A stretch of 64,000 nucleotides of DNA. It comes from Actinomadura physcomitrii. GTDB taxonomy: Bacteria; Actinomycetota; Actinomycetes; Streptosporangiales; Streptosporangiaceae. The position numbers were made by a program, and so were the translations under genes. Under the pieces are notes generated by a model. It saw only the letters and a program-made list of their open reading frames with translations, was not told the origin of the DNA and did not search any database. Shown here one piece after another: positions 35,567-43,942 of this stretch (its first letter is position 1; the number at the start of each line of letters is the position of its first letter). The stretch covers positions 1-64,000 of the forward strand of contig NZ_WBMS02000020.1 of NCBI RefSeq assembly GCF_008923205.2, in the 5' to 3' direction.

Positions 35567-36345
35567 TCCCCGCCCGCCTTCCGCCGCAGCGCCAGCAGCC
35601 GTTCCCGGTGCTCGGCGGATCGCATGGTGACGGCCTCGGCGGCGAACCCGGCCTGCATCGCGCCGCGCAGGGCCTCCGACAGGTGCATGTTGACCACCCG
35701 TTTGGTGCCGCGCAACGCCTCGGCGGGCTGCGCGGCCAGCCGCTCGGCGAGGCGCCGGGCCTCGGGGAGCAGGCCGTCCGGCACGGTGGTGCGCGTGGCG
35801 AGCCCCAGCTCGACGGCGGTGGCGGCGGGGATGCGCGCGCCGGTGTACAGGTACTCGCGGGACCGCAGGATCGGGGTGAGCAGCGGCCAGAACGCGGCGC
35901 CGCCGTCGCCCGCGACCAGGCCGACGCTGACGTGCGGGTCGGCCAGGTGGGCGGTCTCGGCCATCAGCACGATGTCCGACAGCACCGCGACGCTGCACCC
36001 GAGGCCGACCGCCGGGCCGTTGACGGCGGCGATCACCGGCAGCGGGAAGCGCAGGATCTCCTCGATGATCTGCGCGCCCTCGCGCAGGCTCTCGTCGCGG
36101 GCGACCGGGTCGTCCAGGAACGAGGTGATCCAGTCGAGGTCCCCGCCGGCGGAGAACGCGCGCCCCGCGCCGGTGAGGATCACCACCTTGGCCTCCAGAT
36201 CGGCGGCGAGCTGCCGCCAGACGTTGGCCAGCGCCCAGTGCAGCGGCTGGTTGACGGCGTTCAGCTCGTCCGGCCGGTTGAGGACGACGGTGCGGACCGG
36301 GCCGTCGGCCTCGACGGCCAACTCGCCGGGCAGGTCGTACTTCAC
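35563..36345 (-). CDS. Enoyl-CoA hydratase/isomerase family protein
   Basis: A 260-residue crotonase-fold protein: VRTVVLNRPDELNAVNQPLHWAL, oxyanion-hole segment FSAGGDLDWI, and NGPAVGLGCSVAVLSDIVLMAETAHLADPHVSVGLVAGDGG. Acidic residues at the hydratase Glu sites are not clear. Start GTG 36345 overlaps the upstream stop by 4 bases, and its own stop overlaps the next start. It hydrates or rearranges the product of the flanking dehydrogenases. Confidence 0.89.
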   Translation of the reverse strand: MKYDLPGELAVEADGPVRTVVLNRPDELNAVNQPLHWALANVWRQLAADLEAKVVILTGAGRAFSAGGDLDWITSFLDDPVARDESLREGAQIIEEILRFPLPVIAAVNGPAVGLGCSVAVLSDIVLMAETAHLADPHVSVGLVAGDGGAAFWPLLTPILRSREYLYTGARIPAATAVELGLATRTTVPDGLLPEARRLAERLAAQPAEALRGTKRVVNMHLSEALRGAMQAGFAAEAVTMRSAEHRERLLALRRKAGGE

Positions 36346-37295
36346 GACGTCACCCGCTCGGCCACGTCGCCGTAGCGCCCGGTCAGGGCGTGCCGCCCGA
36401 GCCTGCGCGCCAGCAGATCGCGGGTCGCCGACAGCCCCAGCGGCAGCCGCCGCACGGGCTGGCTGTACCGCGAGATCCACGAGAGGGGCGACTCGTCGCA
36501 GAAACCGATGGCGCCGTGCAGCTGGTGCGCGACCCGGAAGACGGTCTCGGCCGCCTCCAGCGCGGCCAACCGCAGCGCGAGCGCGTCGTCGAGGGCCTCG
36601 GGCAAGTTCGCCTGGCCGCTCCACAGCGCGTAGCGGGCCATCATCTCCAGCCCGCTGCGCTCGACCTCGGCGTCGGTGAGCTGGAACTGGACGCCCTGGA
36701 ACTGGGCGAGCGGCCGACCGAACTGCTCGCGGACCAGCACGTGCTCGCGGGCGAGGTCGATCGCCCGGTCGAGCATGCCGAGGAGCGTCCAGCACGGCAG
36801 GACCAGGCCCAGGGCCGCGTCGGCGGCACCGGCCTCGTCGAGCGGCGTCAGTGCGAGCCCGGTGACGAACGCCGACTCGCGCGGCGGCGCGGCCGGCGGC
36901 AGCGCGGCGGCGGTGGCCCGGCGGCCGTCCGGCGTCACCGCCGTCCAGCGCAGGTCGAGCCCCGCCACGGCGCCGGCGGGAGCGGTGCCGGCGACGACCA
37001 CGAGCCCGTCGGTGCCGAGGTCCGCGGGCCGGGCGAGGCGTTCGGCCACCGGGTAGGGGACGGCCCAGTAGCCGGCGCTGCGGCACAGCGCGGCCGCCGC
37101 CTCCAGTTCGTCGGCATCGCCGCGCGCGTCGAGGTCCCAGGCGCCGAGCTCGGCGAGGACCGGCGCCACCTGCTCCGCCCGGTGCCCGGGCTCGGCCTCG
37201 GCCTGCTGGACGAGCCCGTCCCCGCCGGCCGCCTTGAACGCCTCGAGCGCCTGCCGCCCGTACTCGGCCGCCTCCTCGCTCAGCTCGATGTTCAC
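36342..37295 (-). CDS. Short acyl-CoA dehydrogenase subunit (unlike pair 2)
   Basis: A 317-residue, shortened acyl-CoA dehydrogenase-like protein. The N-terminal half is degenerate, and only the C-terminal helical domain is typical: VREQFGRPLAQFQGVQFQLTDAEV and VAHQLHGAIGFCDESPLSWISRY. The FAD-loop Ser/Thr motifs are missing, so alone it is probably inactive and acts with the 384-residue gene just upstream. GTG 37295 overlaps that gene's stop (GTGA). About 60-80 residues shorter than a full-length enzyme. Confidence 0.85.
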   Translation of the reverse strand: MNIELSEEAAEYGRQALEAFKAAGGDGLVQQAEAEPGHRAEQVAPVLAELGAWDLDARGDADELEAAAALCRSAGYWAVPYPVAERLARPADLGTDGLVVVAGTAPAGAVAGLDLRWTAVTPDGRRATAAALPPAAPPRESAFVTGLALTPLDEAGAADAALGLVLPCWTLLGMLDRAIDLAREHVLVREQFGRPLAQFQGVQFQLTDAEVERSGLEMMARYALWSGQANLPEALDDALALRLAALEAAETVFRVAHQLHGAIGFCDESPLSWISRYSQPVRRLPLGLSATRDLLARRLGRHALTGRYGDVAERVTS

Positions 37296-38446
37296 GACGC
37301 CGCCAGCATGGCGCGCGCCAGCAGGATCCGCTGGACCTCGATACTCCCGGACGCCACCGTGGACGCCTGCGCGTAGCGCCAGTGGTCCTCCACCTCCCGG
37401 CGGAAGATCCGGCCTTGCTCGCCGTCCGGCGGCGCCGATCCGACGATCTCCATGAGCACCTCCGCACTCTCCTGGTCGAGCTTGGTCACCGCGATCCGGT
37501 AGGCCGCCGCATCGCCCGGCCGTACCGCGCCCCGATCCTGCGCGGCCACCACCTGGTAGGCCAGCAGCCGGGCGCGCCGGCAGCGGGTGAGCGCGCCCGC
37601 CCACCGTCCGCGCAGCTCGTCCGGCAGGTCGTCCCAGCGGTCGCCGAGCACCTCCGGCGCGAGCCGGAGCAGGCGCTCGCAGCGCGCGTAGCGGGCGATG
37701 CCGACGCGCTCGAACGACAGCACCTCCTGCACCACCTTCCAGCCCCCGTCGACGTCGCCGAGGACGTCGGCCTCGGTCACCTTCAGGTCGTCGAAGAAGA
37801 CCTCGTTGAGGTGGTGGGGGCCCATCATGCAGTCGATGGGCCGGACCTCGATCGCCGGATCCGACATCGGCACGAGAAAGATCGTCAAACCCTGCTGCTT
37901 CTTCTCCTGCTTGGAGGTCCGGGCGAGCAGGAAGCACCACTGCGCCATGGTGGCGTAGGACGTCCAGATCTTCTGACCCGAGATCCGCCAGCCATCGCCG
38001 TCCCGCCGCGCGGCCGTGCGCAGCGACGCCAGATCCGAACCGGCGTCCGGCTCGCTGAACCCCTGGCACCAGATCACCTCACCGCGCGCGATCGGCGGCA
38101 GATGCCTGCTGCGCTGCTCCGCCGTGCCATGCCGCATGATCGTCGGCCCCACCCAGTTCACGCCCATGTACTGCGCACCGCGCGGCTCATGATGCGCCCA
38201 CATCTCCTCGCGCACCACCGTCTGCTCCCACACCGAAGCACCCGCCCCGCCGTACTCCTCCGGCCAGGCCAGACACAGCAACCCGCGCTCGGCGAGCACC
38301 CGGCAGAAACCCTGCGCCGTCTCCAGATCGGCCGGATCGTCGGTGAACGCGCCCAGGAAGTCCGCGGGGACGTTCTCGGCCACCAGCTCGCGAAGCTCAC
38401 CGCGCAGCCCGGCGGCGGCCTTCCCCATCGTGAAGTCCAAGATCAT
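37292..38446 (-). CDS. Acyl-CoA dehydrogenase (unlike pair 2, FAD-loop subunit)
   Basis: A 384-residue acyl-CoA dehydrogenase: LAWPEEYGGAGASVWEQTVV, WCQGFSEPDAGSDLASLRT, SGQKIWTSYATMAQW and a tail STVASGSIEVQRILLARAML in which the usual GGT is changed to SGS. ATG 38446 follows AGGAAGG. Upstream in the same frame is a short SDR tail (separate entry). It heads the overlapping chain 38446-33217, which encodes two unlike dehydrogenase pairs around one hydratase. Confidence 0.9.
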   Translation of the reverse strand: MILDFTMGKAAAGLRGELRELVAENVPADFLGAFTDDPADLETAQGFCRVLAERGLLCLAWPEEYGGAGASVWEQTVVREEMWAHHEPRGAQYMGVNWVGPTIMRHGTAEQRSRHLPPIARGEVIWCQGFSEPDAGSDLASLRTAARRDGDGWRISGQKIWTSYATMAQWCFLLARTSKQEKKQQGLTIFLVPMSDPAIEVRPIDCMMGPHHLNEVFFDDLKVTEADVLGDVDGGWKVVQEVLSFERVGIARYARCERLLRLAPEVLGDRWDDLPDELRGRWAGALTRCRRARLLAYQVVAAQDRGAVRPGDAAAYRIAVTKLDQESAEVLMEIVGSAPPDGEQGRIFRREVEDHWRYAQASTVASGSIEVQRILLARAMLAAS

Positions 38447-38503
38447 CCTTCCTGACCGGCGGTCCAGCCCGCCGTCGATCACGATCGTCTGGCCGGGCGC
38501 CCG
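38447..38503 (-). pseudogene. C-terminal relic of an SDR gene
   Basis: In frame and directly upstream of the dehydrogenase ATG the minus strand encodes RAPGQTIVIDGGLDRRSGR. GQTIVIDGG is the classic C-terminal strand of short-chain dehydrogenases. No other SDR sequence lies between here and the alcohol dehydrogenase stop at 38554. The rest of the gene appears to have been deleted. Confidence 0.55.
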
Positions 38504-38553
38504 CCCTCGCGAGCGCTCGTTCGGGAACGGCTCGTGTGCTCTCGCGCCGGTCG

Positions 38554-39630
38554 TCAGACGATGACGGTCCGCACTCCTTCGCCCCTGGTCACCATGGCGA
38601 TGCCGGCGTTGACGTCGGCCAGGCCGATCCGCTGGGACACCATCGCGCCGAGGTCCAGGCGGCCCGTCTCGGCGAGGCGGATGAAGCGGGGGAAGTCGCG
38701 CAGGATCTGGGCGCCGCCGACGACCGATCCGGCGAGGCGCTTGCCCGAGAAGACCGCCTGGATGGCGGGCAGCGTCAGCTGGGCGTCCACGGCGGGCATG
38801 CCGACGAGCGTCACCGTGCCCTGGACCCGTGCCATGTCGAACGCCTGCACCATGAGCTCGGGGCGTCCGACCACCTCGAAGCTGTAGTCGGCGCCCTCTC
38901 CCGCCGTCAGCGCCCGCACCTGCTCGACCGGGTCGCCCTCCCCCGGGTCGACGGCGTGGGTGGCCCCCACGGCGACGGCGGCCTCGCGCCTGCCCGGGAC
39001 GGGGTCGATCGCGATGATCATCGCGGCGCCGGCGATGCGGGCGCCCTGGATCACCGACTGGCCGACGCCGCCGCAGCCGATCACCGCGACGCTGGACCCC
39101 GGCGTGACGGCGGCGGTGTTGAGCGCGGCGCCGAGACCGGTGGTGACACCGCAGCCGAGCAGGGCGAGCTCCTCGTCGGCAAGGTCGGTCTCCACCCGGA
39201 CGACCGACGCCTCGTCCACGACCATGGCCTCGGCGAACGTCCCGCACCCGCACACCGCGGCCGCCCACCGGCCGTCGGCGAGCTCGAACCGGTGCGCCGC
39301 CTTCACGCCCGGGTTGAGCTCGCAGTGGTTGGACATCCCGTTGAGGCACCGCCGGCAGGACCCGCACGCGGGCGAGACCGACGCGAGGACGCGGTCCCCA
39401 GGCGCGACCCGGCGCACCTCGGCGCCGACCTCCTCGACGACCCCGCAGCCCTCGTGGCCGAGCGCGATCGGCAGCGGCAGCGCCGACAGCCCGTTGATCA
39501 CGTTGAGGTCGGTATGGCAGATGCCGCTGGCCGAGACCTTGACCAGGACGTCCCGCGGCCCGATCTTCGGGACGGGGAGGTCCTCGATCACGGCCGGCCC
39601 GCCGACCTCGTACGCGATGGCGACTTTCAT
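38554..39630 (-). CDS. Zn-dependent alcohol dehydrogenase (class III/mycothiol-like MDR)
   Basis: A 358-residue medium-chain dehydrogenase. Catalytic Zn ligands are Cys38-His39 (SGICHTDLN), His59-Glu60 (LGHEGCG) and the later Cys; structural Zn is held by Cys89, 92, 95 and 103. The NAD motif is VAVIGCGGVGQSVIQGARIAG. It oxidises an alcohol to an aldehyde, which the aldehyde dehydrogenase at 55534 could take further. AAAGGAG is 5 bases before the ATG. Three hairpins lie between it and the amidohydrolase, so it probably has its own promoter. Confidence 0.9.
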   Translation of the reverse strand: MKVAIAYEVGGPAVIEDLPVPKIGPRDVLVKVSASGICHTDLNVINGLSALPLPIALGHEGCGVVEEVGAEVRRVAPGDRVLASVSPACGSCRRCLNGMSNHCELNPGVKAAHRFELADGRWAAAVCGCGTFAEAMVVDEASVVRVETDLADEELALLGCGVTTGLGAALNTAAVTPGSSVAVIGCGGVGQSVIQGARIAGAAMIIAIDPVPGRREAAVAVGATHAVDPGEGDPVEQVRALTAGEGADYSFEVVGRPELMVQAFDMARVQGTVTLVGMPAVDAQLTLPAIQAVFSGKRLAGSVVGGAQILRDFPRFIRLAETGRLDLGAMVSQRIGLADVNAGIAMVTRGEGVRTVIV

Positions 39631-39685
39631 TGCCGCTCCTTTCGGGACCGGGGAGACCGGCCCGGAGTCCGTGGCCGGATGCCTC

Positions 39686-39800
39686 GGACCACCGTGCGGG
39701 CGCGCGGGCCGCCCGGTGGTCCGGCCGCCCGGTGCGGCGGCGTCGCGGGCGGACCGCACCGGGAGGATCGTGCAGAGACGCCGCGCTCGGCGGAGCGCGG
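39686..39800. terminator. Three consecutive hairpins between minus-strand units
   Basis: Stems GGACCACCG/CGGTGGTCC (39686-39722), CCCGGTGCGG/CCGCACCGGG (39728-39763) and CCGCGCTC/GAGCGCGG (39781-39800), placed after the amidohydrolase stop at 39839 and before the alcohol dehydrogenase start. A likely transcription stop or attenuation region. Confidence 0.6.
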
Positions 39801-39838
39801 TCGGACGCGGACCGCCCCGCGGGCGTCCGGGCGGGACC

Positions 39839-41017
39839 TCAGCCGGCGAGGCCGAGCAGCGCGGCGGTGTTGCCGCGGAGCACCTTGCGCGCGACCTCGG
39901 CGTCGCAGCCGTCGAGCCGGGAGATGAAGTCGCGCGGCTCGCGGAGGCCTTCCGGATGCGGGTAGTCCGAGCCGAACAGGACGTGGTCGGCGCCGATGGC
40001 GTCGATGAGGTCCTCGACGTCGTCCTCCGGGAACGGGCACACCCACAGGTGCTCGGCCAGCGCCTCGCTGGGCCGGGGCGGGAGCCGGCCGCCGATCATC
40101 GGCCCGCGGCGGCCGAGCGCCGCCGCCTTGTCGACGGTCTTGAACAGCGGCCGCAGCCAGCTCGAGCCGTTCTCGATCGACAGGATCTTCACCTTGGGGT
40201 GGCGGCCGAACAGGTTGTGCAGCGTCAGCGCGATGAGCGTGTCGACGACCGGCCGCTCGGTGTTGCACAGCGCCCACTGCAGCGGGGACTGCAGGTGCGA
40301 CGGGTTGTTCGGGTCCTCGGACCAGTGCGTGCCGTAGAAGTGCTGGTACCCGCTGTTGGAGGTGTGGAAGACGACCGGGATCCCGGCCTCGGCCACGGTC
40401 CCCCAGAACGGGTCGAACACCGGATCGCCCGGCGAGCGGCCGCCGGTCGGCCCGGGGCACAGGTGCACCAGGCGGGCGCCGGCGTCGATGACCCGGTGCA
40501 GCTCGACCATGGCCCTGTCGATGTCGAGCAGCGACAGCATGGGCACCGAGAAGATGCGGCCGTCGTCCCCGTAGCCCCAGTCCTCCTCCAGCCAGCGGTT
40601 GAACGCCCGCAGGCTGGCGTAGCTCAGCTCGACGTCGTCGCGCAGCTCGTACTCGACCGCGACGCCCAGGGTGGGGAGCATGAGCGTCGCTTCCAGGCCC
40701 TGTCGGTCCAGCAGCGCCACCCGCGCCTTCTTCTCGATGAACTCGGGGTGGTCCTTGGCGTTGATCACCTCGCGGTGGGTGAAGCCGTCGGCGACCCCGC
40801 CGGCGAACAGGCCCTCCAGCGCGCCGGGCGCGGAGGCGAAGTCGCCGGGCATCACGCTCATGAACGTGCGCCGGCCGCGCAGGAAGATCCGGCCGAGCCC
40901 GTCCTCGCCGCGCCGGACGAGGATCGTCCGGTCCTTGAAACGGGATTCGATGTGCCGGGTGAAGCAATCGTCGGGCTCGTAGTAATGCCCGTCTGCGTCG
41001 ATCAACCGGTACGTCAT
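39839..41017 (-). CDS. COG2159 amidohydrolase, long form
   Basis: A 392-residue amidohydrolase_2 protein: LIDADGHYYEPDDCF at the N-terminus, FSVPMLSLLDID, IPVVFHTSNSGYQHFYG, ILSIENGSSWLRPLF and HVLFGSDYPHPEGL. It is a clear paralogue of the genes at 31903 and 48890. Metal-ligand positions are conserved in outline, but the first motif differs (DGH, not HxH). GGAGG lies 7 bases upstream of the ATG, and a symmetric TetR-type operator is 44 bases upstream. Confidence 0.88.
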   Translation of the reverse strand: MTYRLIDADGHYYEPDDCFTRHIESRFKDRTILVRRGEDGLGRIFLRGRRTFMSVMPGDFASAPGALEGLFAGGVADGFTHREVINAKDHPEFIEKKARVALLDRQGLEATLMLPTLGVAVEYELRDDVELSYASLRAFNRWLEEDWGYGDDGRIFSVPMLSLLDIDRAMVELHRVIDAGARLVHLCPGPTGGRSPGDPVFDPFWGTVAEAGIPVVFHTSNSGYQHFYGTHWSEDPNNPSHLQSPLQWALCNTERPVVDTLIALTLHNLFGRHPKVKILSIENGSSWLRPLFKTVDKAAALGRRGPMIGGRLPPRPSEALAEHLWVCPFPEDDVEDLIDAIGADHVLFGSDYPHPEGLREPRDFISRLDGCDAEVARKVLRGNTAALLGLAG

Positions 41018-41060
41018 CCCTGCACCTCCGACACCCTGCGGATCAGGGTTCTCAGCATAA

Positions 41061-41077
41061 GAAAGCGAACGCTCAGT
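41061..41077. promoter_or_regulatory. TetR-type operator upstream of amidohydrolase
   Basis: GAAAGCGAACGCTCAGT (minus: ACTGAGCGTTCGCTTTC). A TTGACA on the minus strand (41111-41106) lies just upstream, within the end of the SnoaL-like gene, which points to an internal promoter. Confidence 0.66.
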
Positions 41078-41107
41078 TATTAGAGTCCCATCGGCCGCGC
41101 GGGCCTG

Positions 41108-41524
41108 TCAAGGCGAGTCCAGAGTGGCCAGGAGCACGTGGGTGTCCTGCTGGAAGACCCTGATCTCCGCGATCAGCCCGTCGGCGACCGTGAACAGCTC
41201 GACGACGTCGACCGTCGCCGACCGACCGGTGCTCCGGGCCGTCCAGGTCTGCGTGGTGATCTGCACCGCCGAGCCGTCGTCACAGCCCAGCACCCGCGCC
41301 GCGCCGATCGAGCGTTCCCAGTGCCGCGCGAACTCCGTGCTCGCCGCGACCATGCCGTCGCGGCCGTCGTGCCGGCCGCCGTGCGGCAGCGACTCCGGCT
41401 GCTGGATGCTGAAGTCCGGATGCAGCAGGTCGAACGCGCCCGCGTGGTCGCCCTCCCGGAACCGGCGCCCCATCTCGTTCACCAGTCTCACCGCGCCGTG
41501 CTCGGTTGTCCCGATCGTGCTCAT
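41108..41524 (-). CDS. SnoaL-like/NTF2-fold protein
   Basis: A 138-residue NTF2-fold protein: VNEMGRRFREGDHAGAFDLLHPDFSIQQPESLPHGG and VDVVELFTVADGLIAEIRVFQQDTHVLLATL. Such proteins act as isomerases, hydratases or cyclases on polyketide- or steroid-like rings, or as ligand holders. No catalytic dyad can be claimed. It lies 78 bases after the fused CoA-transferase and may be in its operon. Confidence 0.78.
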   Translation of the reverse strand: MSTIGTTEHGAVRLVNEMGRRFREGDHAGAFDLLHPDFSIQQPESLPHGGRHDGRDGMVAASTEFARHWERSIGAARVLGCDDGSAVQITTQTWTARSTGRSATVDVVELFTVADGLIAEIRVFQQDTHVLLATLDSP

Positions 41525-41602
41525 CGCTGCCGCAACTCCTCGTCGTCGTCGTAGTAGTCGTGGGATCGGCCGGTCGGGTGCCGGTCGCGCCGCCGGCCCG
41601 GG

Positions 41603-43942
41603 TCACTCGGTCGACAGCGGCGCTCCGTCCAGCTGCCGGGCGACCTTCGCCGCCAGGAGCGCGTCGATCTCGTCCCGCGGCACGCCGACCTCGGTGAGGA
41701 TCTCGACGGTGTGCTCGCCGATGCCCGGCAGCATCAGCCGCGGGCCGCCGCCCGCCGCCGGCCCGTACCGCACCAGCGGGCCGAGCTGCTCGAAGCGCCC
41801 CCAGTCGGCGGTCTCGTACGCCACCACCCGGCCGAGCCGCCGGTTCACCGGATCGTCGAGGACGGCGCGCCGGAAGCCGTCCCGGTCGAGCGGCTCGATG
41901 ACCTCGGCCGGGAGCCCCAGGCCGCGCAGCCGGTCGGCCCACCCGGCGGCGGGCGCCGTCGCGAACGCCGCCTCCAGCACGGCCTCGGCCGCGCGGGCGT
42001 CGGCGTCGTGGGCGCCGCCGCGCAGCGGGGCGTAGACCGCCGGAAGGGACGCCGTCTCCGGAAGGGACGCCAGCCGCCGCCACGCCTCCTCGTCGGGCAC
42101 GACGAGCGCGAACCACTCGCCGTCGCCGCCTTCGTAGATGCGGTAGCCGGGGCCGTACCCCGTCTGCCGCCCGTCCAGCTCGGGACCGCGCACGATCGCG
42201 CCGTCCCTCTCGAACACGCCGCTCTGCATCAGCATCCCGGCGCCGAGCAGGCTCGTCGCGACGCGCCGTCCCTGGCCGGCCGCCGCCCGCGCGTACAGGC
42301 CGGCGAGCAGCCCGGCCGCCGCGATCCAGCCACCGGCCATGTCGATGGGGATCCAGGTCGCCGCCAGCGGTTCGTTGCCCTCCCCGCCGACGGCCCGCTC
42401 GTACCCCGTCACCGCCTGCATGAGCGCGTCGTTGGCCGGCGACTTCGCCCGCCTGCCGCCGGTGCCGAAGGCGCTGGCATGGCAGTACACGGCGTTCGGG
42501 TTCAGCCGGGCGACCGTCTCCTCGTCGATGCCGAGGCGCTCCGACACGCCGACCCGGAAGTTGTGCAGGACGACGTCGGCCGAGGCGAGCAGCCGGTCGA
42601 CGACGGGCCTGGCCTCCGGCGCGCCGATGTCGAGCGCCAGGCTGCGCTTGCCCCGCTGGCACGCGGCGACGGCGTAGGCGGCGGCGCGCATGGCCTCGCC
42701 GCCGGGCGGCTCGACCTTGATGACGTCCGCGCCGAGGTCGGCGAGGATCTCCGCGGCCAGCGGGCCGGCCACGAACGCCGAGAAGTCCACCACGCGCAGA
42801 CCGGCCAGCAGGTCGCCGGTCCGCTCGGCGGCCGGGGCCGGCGCCCGGTCCCCGGTCCGCGGCACCGCGCTGAGGGGGAGCACGGAGATCGGCGTGCCGA
42901 CGACGACGTCGCGGTGCCCCTCCTCCGACCGGGGGACGGCCAGCCCGGTCTCGGCCAGATGCGGGTCGGCGAGCGCCTCGCCCGGCCCGAACACGGGCTC
43001 GCACGCGACGCGCGCCTCGCGCAGGAGCCGGATCCACTCGTCGCGGGGCCGGGTCCTGAAGAACGACGCCCAGCGGGCGGCGCGCTCGCCGAGCTTCCCG
43101 GTCATCTGGTCGGTGTAGTAGCCGTCCTCGCTCGGCTCGTCGCCGAGGACCTCGATGAGCGAGGCGTACATGCCCTTGCCGCCGAACCAGACCTGGATCA
43201 GCTCGTCGTCGGCGCAGCGGTACATGAAGTTCGGGAAGGTCGAGCCCTTCTCCCAGTAGGCCTCGATCTCGGGCGCGGCCCGCTCCGACCGGCCGATCAT
43301 GCAGCCGAGCGTGCCGAGCATCCCGTCGTGGAGCGAGGTCTCGGCCCATCCCCCGGCCCAGGTCAGCTCGCGGCGGCGCAGCAGCGCGAACACCGACACG
43401 GTGAGCAGCGACGCGGTGCCCATGCCGGACGCCCGGACGTCGGGGAAGATCGGGCCGGGCCGGTGCCCCTGGAGCTGCGTGCAGAACCCGGCGTTCGCCT
43501 CCACCAGCAGGCCGTAGTCCTCCACGGTCCCCTTGGCCGTGCGGCTGGGACGGCAACGGGCGTAGACGAGCGACGGGTTGGAGTCACTCAAGTCGCGGTA
43601 GCCGAGGCCGCGCGCCTCGACGAGGTTCTCCGGCCCGTACACCAGCGCGACGTCCGCGTCGGCGAGCAGCGCCCGGATCCGGTCGCGGTCGTCGGTCGCG
43701 ATGACGCGCTTGTCGCGGTGCCAGGCCCGGCCCCACGGCACGTCCCGGTCGAGGGGCGGCGGCCTCGTGCCCACCACCCGGACGACGTCGGCGCCGAGGT
43801 CGGCGAGGATCATGCCGGGCACTCCCCCGGCGAGTCCGAGGCCGAGGTCGCTGACACCGACGGCGAGTTCGACGACCGACAGGCCCGCGCACGGGGCGGC
43901 GGGGTCGTTCTGGACGGAGCCGTTGACGGTCGAGAGGGTCAT
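41603..43942 (-). CDS. Fused double-domain type III CoA-transferase
   Basis: A 779-residue protein made of two CaiB-type domains. The N-terminal one (about 15-400; VVELAVGVSDLGLGLAGGVP, ILADLGADVVRVVGTRPPP) is diverged. The C-terminal one (about 415-775; GLRVVDFSAFVAGPLAAEIL, KVEPPGGEAMR, catalytic Asp in TWIPIDMAGGWIAAAG) is canonical. Normal family III enzymes are 380-450 residues and work as interlocked dimers, so a fusion may give an internal heterodimer. ATG 43942 overlaps the luciferase-like gene's stop. A second fusion of the same build is at 51415. Confidence 0.9.
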   Translation of the reverse strand: MTLSTVNGSVQNDPAAPCAGLSVVELAVGVSDLGLGLAGGVPGMILADLGADVVRVVGTRPPPLDRDVPWGRAWHRDKRVIATDDRDRIRALLADADVALVYGPENLVEARGLGYRDLSDSNPSLVYARCRPSRTAKGTVEDYGLLVEANAGFCTQLQGHRPGPIFPDVRASGMGTASLLTVSVFALLRRRELTWAGGWAETSLHDGMLGTLGCMIGRSERAAPEIEAYWEKGSTFPNFMYRCADDELIQVWFGGKGMYASLIEVLGDEPSEDGYYTDQMTGKLGERAARWASFFRTRPRDEWIRLLREARVACEPVFGPGEALADPHLAETGLAVPRSEEGHRDVVVGTPISVLPLSAVPRTGDRAPAPAAERTGDLLAGLRVVDFSAFVAGPLAAEILADLGADVIKVEPPGGEAMRAAAYAVAACQRGKRSLALDIGAPEARPVVDRLLASADVVLHNFRVGVSERLGIDEETVARLNPNAVYCHASAFGTGGRRAKSPANDALMQAVTGYERAVGGEGNEPLAATWIPIDMAGGWIAAAGLLAGLYARAAAGQGRRVATSLLGAGMLMQSGVFERDGAIVRGPELDGRQTGYGPGYRIYEGGDGEWFALVVPDEEAWRRLASLPETASLPAVYAPLRGGAHDADARAAEAVLEAAFATAPAAGWADRLRGLGLPAEVIEPLDRDGFRRAVLDDPVNRRLGRVVAYETADWGRFEQLGPLVRYGPAAGGGPRLMLPGIGEHTVEILTEVGVPRDEIDALLAAKVARQLDGAPLSTE

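Noticed and set aside
41538..41562. GTC/GTA trinucleotide run as a microsatellite or regulatory repeat
   Set aside because: Only about eight units, imperfect, between two genes; no structure or function apparent.
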